A DNA stretch of 64,000 nucleotides from Litorivita pollutaquae (GTDB taxonomy: Bacteria; Pseudomonadota; Alphaproteobacteria; Rhodobacterales; Rhodobacteraceae). Below are positions 1 to 8,147 of the stretch, one piece after another; the stretch's first letter is position 1, and the number at the start of each line of letters is the position of its first letter. Both the position numbers and the translations under genes were made by a program. The DNA lies in assembly GCF_003205515.1 (NCBI RefSeq), contig NZ_KZ826488.1:1-64000 (forward strand), given 5' to 3'. The notes under the pieces are model-generated. The model searched no databases. It saw only the letters and a program-made list of their open reading frames with translations, and was not told where the DNA came from.

Positions 1-75
1 AAACTTCTGGAGATCGGGGCGGGCACCAGCGAAGTTCGCAAGATCATCATCGCCGAAGAACTTTTGCGCGCCTGA
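1..75 (+). CDS. Acyl-CoA dehydrogenase, C-terminal end only (partial)
   Basis: The first 75 bases are the last 24 codons of a gene that begins before the window. They read LLEIGAGTSEVRKIIIAEELL and end with TGA. The IGAGTSEVRK stretch is the FAD/adenine-binding C-terminal signature of isovaleryl-CoA-dehydrogenase-type acyl-CoA dehydrogenases, which carry their catalytic Glu in the middle of the protein rather than here. The next gene starts 14 bases later, ends with a very similar sequence (LEVGAGTQEVRK), and is probably a paralogue in the same operon. Family assignment is firm; substrate cannot be judged. Confidence 0.8.
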   Translation, partial: KLLEIGAGTSEVRKIIIAEELLRA

Positions 76-89
76 GGGAGGACCCAGCC

Positions 90-1289
90 ATGACCAAGCA
101 ATTACGCAACGATATCGACCTTCCGACACATTTCATGACGGATGAACAGCAGGCACTGGCCGATCAGGCCGGCAAGTTTTTCATGTCCGAGTTCCATCAT
201 CTGAACGCGGAAATGGACGACACCGACGATCTGCCCGCCTCGGTTTTCCCCAAGTTGGGCGAGATGGGCTACCTTGGCCTCAATGTGCCGCCGGAATTTG
301 GCGGTGCCGGTCTCGATTTTACATCGGCCTGCATCATCACCGAACAGATGTCGCGGGCGTCGGCCGCCATCGGATTGACCCATGTCGCGCATGACAACCT
401 GTGCGTCAACAACATCTACCGCAACGCCAATGACGAGTTGCGCCGCAAGTATTTGCCGGGGCTGTGCAACGGCACGCTGATCGGGGCTTTGGGCCTGACC
501 GAACCCGGTGCGGGGTCGGATGCGCTTGGCTCGATGCGCACGACGGCGAAGAAGGATGGCGACGATTACATCCTGAACGGGGCCAAGATCTATATCACCA
601 ACGGGCCGATTGCCGATGTGGTGCTGGTCTATGCCAAAACCTCGCCCGAGAAGGGCGCCAAGGGCATTTCTGCCTTTATCGTGGAAACCGATACGCCCGG
701 CTTTAAAGTGGCGCAAAAGCTCAACAAGATGGGCTTTCGCGGCTCGCCCACCGGCGAGTTGGTGTTCGAAGATTGCCGTGTGCCGGCCAAGAACATGGTT
801 GGCAAATTGGACGGCGGTGTTGCGGTCACGATGTCGGGGCTGGATCTTGAACGCGCGATCGTTTGCTTCAATGCCTTGGGTATTGCGCAACGGGCGTTGG
901 ATATTTCCATCGATTACGCCAAGACGCGCCAGCAGTTCGGCAAACCGATCGCCAGTTTCCAGATGGTGCAGGCGATGTTGGCCGATATGTATACCCGCCT
1001 TGAAGCGGCGCGCAGCCTGTCCCTGAAAACTGTTGCCATGTGCGAGGGTCTGGAAGAGGGCGAAGGCGGACGCGGCGAGATTCACAAACTGACCGCCGCC
1101 GCGATTTTCAAGGCCGCCGAGGTCACATCATTCGTGCTCGACAAGGCTGTCCAGATCCACGGCGGCTCTGGCTATATGCGCGATACCGAAGTGAACCGGC
1201 TTTACCGGACGGGCCGCGTGCTTGAGGTGGGCGCGGGTACCCAAGAGGTGCGCAAGCTGATCATCGCTGGCGAACTTTTGAAAGGCTGA
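90..1289 (+). CDS. Acyl-CoA dehydrogenase (isovaleryl-CoA dehydrogenase type)
   Basis: A 399-residue FAD enzyme introducing an alpha,beta double bond into an acyl-CoA and passing electrons to ETF. Visible motifs are LTEPGAGS (about 136-143, flavin/substrate site), the LDLER segment at 251-255 that places a Glu at 254, the position of the catalytic base in isovaleryl-CoA dehydrogenases, and a C-terminal GAGTQEVRK. The usual C-terminal YEGT glutamate is absent, as expected for that subgroup. It is preceded by an AGGGAGG-like ribosome site and lies in a plus-strand operon with a partial paralogue upstream and an SDR, crotonase and two thioesterases downstream. Short branched acyl-CoA is the likely substrate class; the exact one is not known. 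Confidence 0.88.
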   Translation: MTKQLRNDIDLPTHFMTDEQQALADQAGKFFMSEFHHLNAEMDDTDDLPASVFPKLGEMGYLGLNVPPEFGGAGLDFTSACIITEQMSRASAAIGLTHVAHDNLCVNNIYRNANDELRRKYLPGLCNGTLIGALGLTEPGAGSDALGSMRTTAKKDGDDYILNGAKIYITNGPIADVVLVYAKTSPEKGAKGISAFIVETDTPGFKVAQKLNKMGFRGSPTGELVFEDCRVPAKNMVGKLDGGVAVTMSGLDLERAIVCFNALGIAQRALDISIDYAKTRQQFGKPIASFQMVQAMLADMYTRLEAARSLSLKTVAMCEGLEEGEGGRGEIHKLTAAAIFKAAEVTSFVLDKAVQIHGGSGYMRDTEVNRLYRTGRVLEVGAGTQEVRKLIIAGELLKG

Positions 1290-1300
1290 GGGGGAAACAC

Positions 1301-2155
1301 ATGACTGAGAATAAAGCACCGCGTTACGCGCCGGATCTGATGGCCGGCCAAGTGGCTCTTGTCACCGGATCGGGTTCCGGGATGGGGCGGGCAACCGCGC
1401 TTGAGATGGCCGCTTGCGGGGCCAAATTGGCGCTGTTTGCGCGCCGTGAAGAGCCATTGGAAGAAACCGCTGAAATGATTCGCGCGGCGGGGGGCGAGGC
1501 ATTTGTCGTGCCCGGAGATACCCGCGACGAGGACAGCATCGAAGTCGCAATGGGCCGCATCAAGGACCATTACGGACGGCTTGATGTTTTGGTGAATAAC
1601 GCCGGAGGCCAATATATCGCCGCCGCGCGCGACATCACCAACAAGGGTTTCGAGGCGGTGATTCGCAACAACCTGATCGGATCATGGCAAATGACCCGCG
1701 CCGCAGCGGATCATTTCATGTATGAAAATGGTGGCTCGGTTGTGTTTGTCACCGCGATTTCCGCGCGCACGGCCCTCACCGGCTTTACCCATACGGTTGC
1801 CGCCCGCGCCGGTGTGACCGGCATGATGAAAACGCTGGCCGCTGAATGGGGCGAATATGGCATTCGTCTGAACTGCGTCGCACCGGGGACGATCAAGACC
1901 GAGGCGCTTGGCCGCTATCCGATTCCGCCTGAGCAGTGGAAAAAGCTGAACCGTTCGGTCCTGAACCGGATGGGCGCGGCCGAGGATATCGCGGGTACGA
2001 TTATTTTCCTCGCCTCGAAGTTGGGCAATTTCGTCACCGGCGAAGATATTTATATCGATGGCGGAGAAACCTTGCACATGGGTCATGATGCCCGCGATAT
2101 GATCAATCCCGAGATGTTTGACAATCGTGAACGCGGAGACGGAAAAGATGAGTAA
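1301..2155 (+). CDS. SDR oxidoreductase, 2,4-dienoyl-CoA reductase-like
   Basis: A 284-residue short-chain dehydrogenase with the NAD(P)-binding motif TGSGSGMG (22-29) and the NNAGG segment near 99-103. The region LAAEWGEYGIRLNCVAPG followed by IKTEA closely resembles eukaryotic-type 2,4-dienoyl-CoA reductases (DECR), suggesting NADPH-dependent reduction of unsaturated acyl-CoA rather than a 3-hydroxyacyl-CoA dehydrogenase step. The classical YxxxK pair is not conserved: Thr165 and Arg169 occupy those places, while Ser154 is kept. It overlaps the next crotonase gene at its stop, indicating translational coupling. Whether it is catalytically standard is uncertain. Confidence 0.78.
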   Translation: MTENKAPRYAPDLMAGQVALVTGSGSGMGRATALEMAACGAKLALFARREEPLEETAEMIRAAGGEAFVVPGDTRDEDSIEVAMGRIKDHYGRLDVLVNNAGGQYIAAARDITNKGFEAVIRNNLIGSWQMTRAAADHFMYENGGSVVFVTAISARTALTGFTHTVAARAGVTGMMKTLAAEWGEYGIRLNCVAPGTIKTEALGRYPIPPEQWKKLNRSVLNRMGAAEDIAGTIIFLASKLGNFVTGEDIYIDGGETLHMGHDARDMINPEMFDNRERGDGKDE

Positions 2156-2951
2156 GCCTTGTGTCCTTCTGGACGTCAAAGACCGCATCGCCACAGTGAC
2201 GTTGAACGATCCGGAGCGCCGCAACCCGATCACCGGCAACGATATGATCGAGGCGCTTTTGGAAACCTTTGCCAAGGTGCAGGCCGACCCCGAGGTCAGC
2301 GTCATGATCCTGACAGGGGCCGGTTCGGCATTCTGTGCCGGCGGTGACATCAAGGAAATGAACGACCCCGACAGCGTGTTCCGCAAGGAACCTCTCGCTG
2401 CGGCGCAAAGTTATGTCGACGGTGTGCAACGCCTTCCACAGGCGATCTATAATCTCGACATCCCGACCATCGCGGCCGTTAACGGCGCGGCGGTTGGCGC
2501 AGGGTGCGATTTGACGATGATGTGCGATATGCGCATTGCATCGGAAAAGGCAAAGTTCGGTGAGGTATTCTTGAACCTCGGAATTATTCCGGGCGATGCG
2601 GGCAGCTGGTTCCTATTGCGCCGTCTGGGCCATCAACTGGCCGCCGATTTGACCTTTTCGGGCCGTATGGTCGAGGCCAAAGAGGCTTTGGACATCGGCA
2701 TGGTGCTTGAGGTTGTGCCGCATGATACGTTGTTGGATCGGGCCCGCGAACGCGCGGCCGTGATCGCGGCGAAACCACCGCGTGCGGTGCGTGTAGCCAA
2801 ACGCCTGATGCGCAATGCCGAACGGATGGATCTGCCGGACTTCCTGAATTCCGCAGCGGCCTATCAGGCCCTGATGCATCAGACCGAAGACCACCACGAG
2901 GCGATCTCTGCGTTTATCGAAAAACGAAAACCCAATTTTACTGGGCGCTAA
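2148..2951 (+). CDS. Enoyl-CoA hydratase/isomerase (crotonase) family protein
   Basis: 267 residues starting at the ATG that overlaps the previous stop; an upstream in-frame TTG at 2118 is less likely because it lies deep in the preceding gene. The oxyanion-hole segments are visible: FCAGGDIKEM in the N-terminal half and NGAAVGAGCDLTMMCD in the middle. The two glutamates of classical enoyl-CoA hydratase are not both retained: Asp stands in GCDL, and Phe in the FGEVFLNLG segment. The protein may therefore be an isomerase or a specialised hydratase. The ending KRKPNFTGR is typical of the family. Confidence 0.82.
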   Translation: MSKPCVLLDVKDRIATVTLNDPERRNPITGNDMIEALLETFAKVQADPEVSVMILTGAGSAFCAGGDIKEMNDPDSVFRKEPLAAAQSYVDGVQRLPQAIYNLDIPTIAAVNGAAVGAGCDLTMMCDMRIASEKAKFGEVFLNLGIIPGDAGSWFLLRRLGHQLAADLTFSGRMVEAKEALDIGMVLEVVPHDTLLDRARERAAVIAAKPPRAVRVAKRLMRNAERMDLPDFLNSAAAYQALMHQTEDHHEAISAFIEKRKPNFTGR

Positions 2952-2962
2952 GGAAAGAACGT

Positions 2963-3445
2963 ATGGCTGAAATCAGCAAAGAGAAGATGGAGCAGATCGC
3001 GCAGATGTGGAATGCGCGTGGCAAAGGGTTGATCACCCATATGGCGCTCGAAATCGAAGAGGTCTCGAGTGACGGCGTGCGGGTTCGGATGCCATTCAAT
3101 CCGGACTTTTGTGTCGATACGGATCAAACCCTGCTGCATGGTGGCATCCTGACGGCCCTTCTGGACAGTGTTTTCGGTTTGGCAAATTTTGTGGCCATCG
3201 AGGGCGTCAGCACCATGGCGACCCTCGACCTCAGGGTTGACTACCTGCGTGCGGCCCGTTCGCGCGCGGATGTCATTGTGAACGCGCATTGCTTCCGGCA
3301 AACCCGCCATATTGCCTTCAATGCCGGCAGCATCTGGTTCGATGGCCATGAGGATGCGGAAATCGCCCGCGGCACGGCCTCGTTTGCATTGACGCGCGGG
3401 GACGTCAGCCTGTTTGAAGCGATGACAAAAGGAAAAGCCTCGTGA
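2963..3445 (+). CDS. PaaI-type hotdog thioesterase
   Basis: A 160-residue single hotdog-fold protein of the PaaI/YiiD acyl-CoA thioesterase class. The hallmark HGGILTALLDSVFG (near residues 54-67) has the HGG turn and the downstream acidic residue used for thioester hydrolysis. It probably releases CoA from stalled or toxic acyl-CoA intermediates of the neighbouring pathway. It lies 11 bases after the crotonase and overlaps the next thioesterase, with which it may form a heteromer. The substrate is unknown. Confidence 0.78.
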   Translation: MAEISKEKMEQIAQMWNARGKGLITHMALEIEEVSSDGVRVRMPFNPDFCVDTDQTLLHGGILTALLDSVFGLANFVAIEGVSTMATLDLRVDYLRAARSRADVIVNAHCFRQTRHIAFNAGSIWFDGHEDAEIARGTASFALTRGDVSLFEAMTKGKAS

Positions 3446-3846
3446 TTGATTTGGAAACTGTAAACGCCAACGCATCCCGAGTGCCGTTCTTCCGGTTTCT
3501 CAACTTCGAAGTTCAGAGCTTGGACAGCCTCCATGCCGAAGCGGAGATGACCTTTGAAGAACGTCATATCGGCAATCCGGTCATGGATCACTACCACGGC
3601 GGAATCATCGCGAGCTTTATGGAAGCAACGGCGGCTATCGCTGTCCATCCTGATTTCAGCGAAGCGCCGGCCAAGCCGATCAATCTTACGGTGGATTATT
3701 TGAGACCTGGCGTGAAGGGCCCACTCTTTGCCCGTGCAAATGTGACCCGCAAGGGTAAGCGGATCGCAAGCGTCAGCGTGATCACCTGGCAAACAGACCG
3801 GGATAAACCTGTCGCAGAGGGATTGTATCACTTCCTATTGGTGTGA
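3442..3846 (+). CDS. PaaI-type hotdog thioesterase, second copy
   Basis: 134 residues, starting with GTG inside the end of the preceding thioesterase gene (GTGA overlap), so translation is probably coupled. The motif YHGGIIASFMEATAAIA carries the HGG turn with Glu in the place of the catalytic acid of the first copy. The core NLTVDYLRPGVKGPLFARA is the usual hotdog helix-to-sheet segment. It is the last gene of the operon and is followed directly by a rho-independent terminator. Two tandem, diverged hotdog proteins suggest an obligate pair. Confidence 0.75.
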   Translation: MIDLETVNANASRVPFFRFLNFEVQSLDSLHAEAEMTFEERHIGNPVMDHYHGGIIASFMEATAAIAVHPDFSEAPAKPINLTVDYLRPGVKGPLFARANVTRKGKRIASVSVITWQTDRDKPVAEGLYHFLLV

Positions 3847-3851
3847 TTGTG

Positions 3852-3886
3852 AAAGGGGCTGCGGTTAACGCGCCCCTTTTTCTTCT
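3852..3886 (+). terminator. Rho-independent terminator of the 5' thioesterase operon
   Basis: An 8-bp stem (AAAGGGGC at 3852-3859 pairing with GCCCCTTT at 3872-3879) is followed by a run TTCTTCTT. It sits just after the second thioesterase stop and overlaps the last codons of the convergent tandem TetR gene. Confidence 0.7.
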
Positions 3887-5238
3887 TCTGAGAAGGCGAT
3901 GTTTTCCCTGTCGCAAATGCCCTCGAGAAGCAATTTGATGAGCATGCCGGAGAATTCGGACAAAGACAGATACCCATCTACGCCTGCCTTGTCCGAATCA
4001 AACCATTCCACCGTCCAATTCAACGCGCCGAGCATCACCTGCCGCAACGGGACAATTTTAATGTCCGATCTAATCGCATCATCTTCTTGTGCGTCGCGCA
4101 AGATTTTATCCCAGAGCCTGCCGTATTGATGCCGGATGCCCCTATGCCGCTCCCTGAGTTGATTGGGGAGCATGCCATAGCTTCGGATGTTCGCGGAGGT
4201 GAACTCGCTTGCCTTGAACAGAAAATGCAAATGGGTCCAGATCGCAGTCGCGATCCGGGCATGGTGATCATATGGCGGCTGGAACTCGTCGGCTGCGGCG
4301 CTGACGCCAGAAAGCAGATCGCTCAACCCGGCGTTCAGAACCTCGTCGACGATCGCTTCCTTGGATTTGAAATGGTAATAGACGCTGCCCGCTTTCATAT
4401 CGGCATCGTCTGCGATCTGACGCAACGTCGTGGCCTTGTATCCGTTGTCTCGCAGAACACGCGCCGCAGCTTTCAGGATTTCCGCACGGGTTTTTGCCGC
4501 CTTGCCCGAGGTTTCAACAGCTCTGAACATAATATCACTGGGCATCTTCCGCCCGGCGGTGTCGGCGCTTCGTTGTGAACACATTCCGTCAAGGATGAGC
4601 GTGCTCATACGTTCCGCAAGGAGGTTCACCGGATATCGGTTCACGTCATACCATTCGACCGTCCAATTCATCGCGCTGAGCACGAATTGCCGAATGGCCG
4701 AAACAGAAATATCCTTTCTCAAAAGGCCGTCACGCTTGGCCTCTTCGAGAAAATCGCTCCAGACCTGCGCGTAAGAGGCGCGCAACTCACGGTGCGGAGC
4801 ACGTGCTTCATCCGACAACATCGGGTAGTTTCGGATATTGGCCGAGGTATAGTCGCTGGTGGTCAAAAGGTAGGTCAAATGTGTTTCAATGAGCTGCGAG
4901 AAGGTTTCCCGAAACCCGATGGATTGATCTTGCGCGGAACGGACGATTTCACTGACGCTCTCGTAGAGCTCGCGAACACCGATATCGAGCACCTCACTCA
5001 GAATCTGGTCCTTCGATTCAAAATGATAATAGATGCTTCCGGCTTCAATGCCGGATTCTTGCGCGATGTCGCGCATTGTCGTCGCGTAATAGCCTTCATG
5101 CCGAAAAAGCCGAGCGGCCGCAGCAAGAATGCCCTCGCGTGTCCTTTCGGACTTGCTTAGATCGTCGACGATTTTATTAACCACATCATACTGTTCTACC
5201 ATTCTGTGTCGATACTTGTCAGCGGCAAGGCTGTCCAT
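3865..5238 (-). CDS. Tandem TetR transcriptional regulator (two fused TetR units)
   Basis: About 457 residues, twice the usual TetR length. Unit 1 has an HTH near 30-80 ending in GSIYYHFESKDQIL, then a ligand domain with SANIRNYPML, a W-x3-L helix and NWTVEWYD. A linker of about 25-30 residues leads to unit 2, which repeats everything: GSVYYHFKSKEAIV, SANIRSYGML, NWTVEWFD. Both HTHs look intact. The C-terminal half of each unit resembles the KstR2-like TetR ligand domain that senses acyl-CoA. The start used is the ATG at 5238; ATGs at 5280 and 5202 are possible, but the first would place the operator within the coding region. A perfect palindrome lies 10 bases upstream, so autoregulation is likely. 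It is divergent from a BadH-like gene. Confidence 0.9.
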   Translation of the reverse strand: MDSLAADKYRHRMVEQYDVVNKIVDDLSKSERTREGILAAAARLFRHEGYYATTMRDIAQESGIEAGSIYYHFESKDQILSEVLDIGVRELYESVSEIVRSAQDQSIGFRETFSQLIETHLTYLLTTSDYTSANIRNYPMLSDEARAPHRELRASYAQVWSDFLEEAKRDGLLRKDISVSAIRQFVLSAMNWTVEWYDVNRYPVNLLAERMSTLILDGMCSQRSADTAGRKMPSDIMFRAVETSGKAAKTRAEILKAAARVLRDNGYKATTLRQIADDADMKAGSVYYHFKSKEAIVDEVLNAGLSDLLSGVSAAADEFQPPYDHHARIATAIWTHLHFLFKASEFTSANIRSYGMLPNQLRERHRGIRHQYGRLWDKILRDAQEDDAIRSDIKIVPLRQVMLGALNWTVEWFDSDKAGVDGYLSLSEFSGMLIKLLLEGICDRENIAFSEEEKGAR

Positions 5239-5247
5239 TGCAATAAA

Positions 5248-5263
5248 TCTAACAACTGTTAGA
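5248..5263. promoter_or_regulatory. Operator palindrome, site 1 (TetR regulon)
   Basis: TCTAACAACTGTTAGA is a perfect palindrome with 7-bp arms and a 2-bp centre. It lies between the divergent tandem TetR gene and the BadH-like dehydrogenase gene. The same sequence with a variable centre recurs at five other promoters in this window, so it is most likely the binding site of the adjacent TetR-type regulator. Confidence 0.8.
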
Positions 5264-5328
5264 ATACACCAAAGAACCATCGAATCAAGTTCTTTGCTAC
5301 GATTTTAATGCAAGAGGAGGACCTTCAT

Positions 5329-6090
5329 ATGCGAGGGCTGAGTGGAAAACGGGTAATCGTGACAGGCGGCGGCAGCGGCATTGGTCGCGCGGTTTGCGAA
5401 CGGTTTGGACAAGAGGGCGCTGAAGTCGCTGTCTTCGATATGAATGAAAAAGGCGCGCAAGAAACAGCGCAGCTGATTCAGGACGCCGGTGGGAAAGCCA
5501 CGGCTTATAAGGCGGATATCACTGACCGCGCTGAAGTCGATAAAGCGGTTGCTGCCTTCGAAGCGGGCGGTCCGATCGACGTGCTGGTGAACAACGCGGG
5601 TTGGGACGTGATTAAACCGTTCCTCGATACCGATGCCGATCTTTGGAAGAAAGTCATCGACATCAACCTCTATGGCCCGCTGAACATGCATCATGCGGTG
5701 CTTCCGGGCATGGTCAAGAACGGTGGCGGCCGCGTGGTCAACATCGCGTCGGACGCTGGTCGCGTTGGATCCTCGGGCGAGGCAGTCTATTCGGCTTGCA
5801 AAGGCGGGATCATCTCCTTCACCAAAACTGTGGCGCGGGAACTGGCGCGCAAAGGCATTCAATTGAATGCTGTTGCCCCCGGCCCGACCGACACGCCGCT
5901 GTTTGCCCAAGTTGCCGAAGGCGAAGCCGGTCAAAAAATCGCGGAGGGTCTCAAGCGGGCCATCCCGATGAAACGTCTGGCGCAGCCGGCCGATTATCCC
6001 GGCGCCATTTGCTTCCTGTCGTCCGACGACGCCGGTTTTATCACCGGTCAGGTGATTTCGGTCTCTGGTGGTCTGTCGATGCACGGTTGA
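5329..6090 (+). CDS. SDR dehydrogenase, BadH-like (2-hydroxycyclohexanecarboxyl-CoA dehydrogenase type)
   Basis: 253 residues from the ATG preceded by AAGAGGAGG. Features are TGGGSGIG (NAD binding), NNAGWD, the catalytic YSACK, and an ending ITGQVISVSGGLSMHG. The stretches NNAGWDVIKPF, LNMHHAVLPGMV and VGSSGEAVYSACKGG strongly recall BadH of Rhodopseudomonas palustris, which oxidises 2-hydroxycyclohexanecarboxyl-CoA to the ketone. The reaction is therefore probably oxidation of a cyclic or branched 3-hydroxyacyl-CoA. Its promoter carries operator site 1. No BadI-like ring hydrolase is present in the window, so a cyclohexanecarboxylate pathway is not proven. Confidence 0.83.
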   Translation: MRGLSGKRVIVTGGGSGIGRAVCERFGQEGAEVAVFDMNEKGAQETAQLIQDAGGKATAYKADITDRAEVDKAVAAFEAGGPIDVLVNNAGWDVIKPFLDTDADLWKKVIDINLYGPLNMHHAVLPGMVKNGGGRVVNIASDAGRVGSSGEAVYSACKGGIISFTKTVARELARKGIQLNAVAPGPTDTPLFAQVAEGEAGQKIAEGLKRAIPMKRLAQPADYPGAICFLSSDDAGFITGQVISVSGGLSMHG

Positions 6091-6162
6091 CCGTTGGCGG
6101 CGGCCGCGTCTGTCACAGGGCACGGCCGCCAAGCCATATTCAAGAGGGTTACCTCCCAAACT

Positions 6163-6189
6163 GGCCGCGCCAACGGCGCGGCCCTTTTT
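6163..6189 (+). terminator. Strong terminator hairpin just upstream of a ligase gene
   Basis: GGCCGCGCC (6163-6171) pairs perfectly with GGCGCGGCC (6175-6183) across a 3-base loop and is followed by CTTTTTG. It terminates the BadH-like transcript, but only 20 bases separate it from the next start codon, so it also lies in the leader of the ligase gene. Confidence 0.8.
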
Positions 6190-6209
6190 GCGTTGAAGAA
6201 AGATAAAAC

Positions 6210-8147
6210 ATGTTTCAGCCAGCTTCTGACATTCAGCGTTCAAGCACACTTACAGCCTTCCTGAAGGAGTGCGGTGCGGACAGCTATGAGGACCTCGCCC
6301 GCCGGGCCAATGATGAGCCGGACTGGTTCTGGGATCGGGTTATCGACTACGCCGGCATACGGTTCTCCCGCCCCTACACCAAGCTACGAGATATGTCCGA
6401 TGGGCCAGAATCGATCAAATGGGCCGTTGGCGGCGCTTTGAACCTCACGGAAACCTGCCTTGACGCCCGTATCGAGGACGGACTTGGCGACAAAATCGCA
6501 ATCGACTGGGTCGGCGAGGACGGAAGCCGCCGCAGCTGGACCTATACCGAGCTTGCCAATGAGGCCGCGCGCGTTGCCTCGGCACTGTCCCGCCGCGGGG
6601 TAAAACCCGGTCAAGCGGTGGGCATTTACATGCCGATGATCCCCGAGATTCAAGCCGCGCTTTTGGGAATTGCCCGTTTGGGTGCCGTGGCGGTGCCGCT
6701 GTTTTCGGGGTTTGCACCGCATGCCATCATCAGCCGTCTTAACGATGCCGAAGCCGTGGCGGTCCTGACCGCAGATGCGTCGCCGCGTCGGGGCACGCCC
6801 GTCTGGATGGAGGCCAAACTGGCCGAAGCCCTCGAAGAAGTGCCCTCGACCCATACCGTCATCAGCCTGCGCCGCTTTGATGGCGCGGTGGCCGATCCGG
6901 CCCGTGATCTCGATTGGAACGAGACCGTCGGAACGGCCGATCCGGCCTATCCCGCGCATCCGGTAGAGGCGGACGCGCCGCTGCTCATTGCCTATACCTC
7001 TGGGACCACCGGACGCCCCAAGGGCGTGGTGCACACCCATCTTGGCGTGCAGGCCAAGGCCACATCCGATTTCCTGTTGGGGCTCGACATGAAGCGCGAC
7101 GACCGGCATCTGTGGATGACCGATATGGGTTGGGTCATGGGGCCGCTGACGATTTTGTCGGTGCTATTGTCGGGGGCGACCTTGGTTCTGGCCGAGGGCG
7201 CGCCATCGATGCCCGGCGATCCGTTTCGGCTTTTGCGTCTCGCGTCAGAAATGAAGGTCACACATATGGGCGTTGCGCCGACCTTGGTGCGGCAATTCAT
7301 GACGCAAAATCGCGCGCCGCTGTCAGGTTATGATCTGTCGCCGTTGCGCATCGTCGCCTCGACCGGCGAGCCTTGGACCGACGACGCATGGCTTTGGCAG
7401 CTTGACCATATCTGCCGCCGCCGTGCGGTGCCGTTGAACATTTCCGGCGGGACCGAACTTTTTGGCGCGATCCTGACGTCGACCGTGCTGCATGAGATCA
7501 AACCCGGCGGGTTTTCTGCGCAGGCGCTGGGTGTCGGGGCCAAGGTGCTGCGCGAGGACGGCAGCGAAGCCGCCCTTGGCGAGGTCGGCGAATTGGTCGT
7601 GACCCAACCGCCCATGGGGTTGACGCCGGCCATCTGGGGCGACCGCGAGCGGTATTTGGAAACCTATTGGTCCACCTTCCCGGGCATGTGGCGGCACGGC
7701 GATTGGGTGCGCTGCGACCCGGACGGCACATGGTATATTTTGGGGCGCTCCGACGACACGTTGAACATCGCCGGCAAACGCATCGGCCCGCCCGAGATCG
7801 AGGCCGCCCTGACTGAAACCGGCAAAGTGGTGGACGCCGCCGCCATCGCGGCGCCCGACGATATCAAGGGCGTGGCCGTGGTGTGCGTCTGCGTGGTGGC
7901 ACCGGGGGTGACCCCCGATGATGCCCTTGTCGAACTGCTCAAAAATCAGGTGGGCGAGATCGTCTCGAAACCCTTCCGCCCGCGCGAGATTTATTTTGTC
8001 GAGGGATTGCCCAAGACCCGCAGCATGAAAACCATGCGCCGGATCGTGCGCGCGGCCTTCCTTGATGAAGACCTCGGTGACCTGTCATCCGTCAACAATC
8101 CCGAAACCATCCCGCCCATTGCGGCGCTCAGAAAGGAAAAGCCATGA
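6210..8147 (+). CDS. Acetyl-CoA-synthetase-like acyl-CoA ligase (AMP-forming)
   Basis: 645 residues of the ANL superfamily, in the acetyl/propionyl/acetoacetyl-CoA synthetase branch. The ATP/AMP-binding motif YTSGTTGRPKG is near 261-271, with GGTELFG and a GDWVR segment downstream. The C-terminal PKTRSMKTMRR (about 600-610) retains the catalytic lysine, although the usual SGK reads SMK. It activates an organic acid to its CoA thioester; the substrate cannot be deduced. The start ATG follows GAAGAAAG and lies close behind a strong terminator, so expression may need an internal promoter or read-through. Its last codons overlap the next gene (ATGA). Confidence 0.83.
   Translation: MFQPASDIQRSSTLTAFLKECGADSYEDLARRANDEPDWFWDRVIDYAGIRFSRPYTKLRDMSDGPESIKWAVGGALNLTETCLDARIEDGLGDKIAIDWVGEDGSRRSWTYTELANEAARVASALSRRGVKPGQAVGIYMPMIPEIQAALLGIARLGAVAVPLFSGFAPHAIISRLNDAEAVAVLTADASPRRGTPVWMEAKLAEALEEVPSTHTVISLRRFDGAVADPARDLDWNETVGTADPAYPAHPVEADAPLLIAYTSGTTGRPKGVVHTHLGVQAKATSDFLLGLDMKRDDRHLWMTDMGWVMGPLTILSVLLSGATLVLAEGAPSMPGDPFRLLRLASEMKVTHMGVAPTLVRQFMTQNRAPLSGYDLSPLRIVASTGEPWTDDAWLWQLDHICRRRAVPLNISGGTELFGAILTSTVLHEIKPGGFSAQALGVGAKVLREDGSEAALGEVGELVVTQPPMGLTPAIWGDRERYLETYWSTFPGMWRHGDWVRCDPDGTWYILGRSDDTLNIAGKRIGPPEIEAALTETGKVVDAAAIAAPDDIKGVAVVCVCVVAPGVTPDDALVELLKNQVGEIVSKPFRPREIYFVEGLPKTRSMKTMRRIVRAAFLDEDLGDLSSVNNPETIPPIAALRKEKP

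Noticed and set aside
102-1085. Long minus-strand open frame opposite the first full acyl-CoA dehydrogenase gene
   Set aside because: It is antisense to a clear enzyme gene, has no family motifs and no ribosome site; it is a by-product of GC-rich codon use.
5308-5329. Earlier ATG at 5308 for the BadH-like gene
   Set aside because: The ribosome site AAGAGGAGG lies after it and fits the ATG at 5329; the extra seven residues are not part of the SDR fold.
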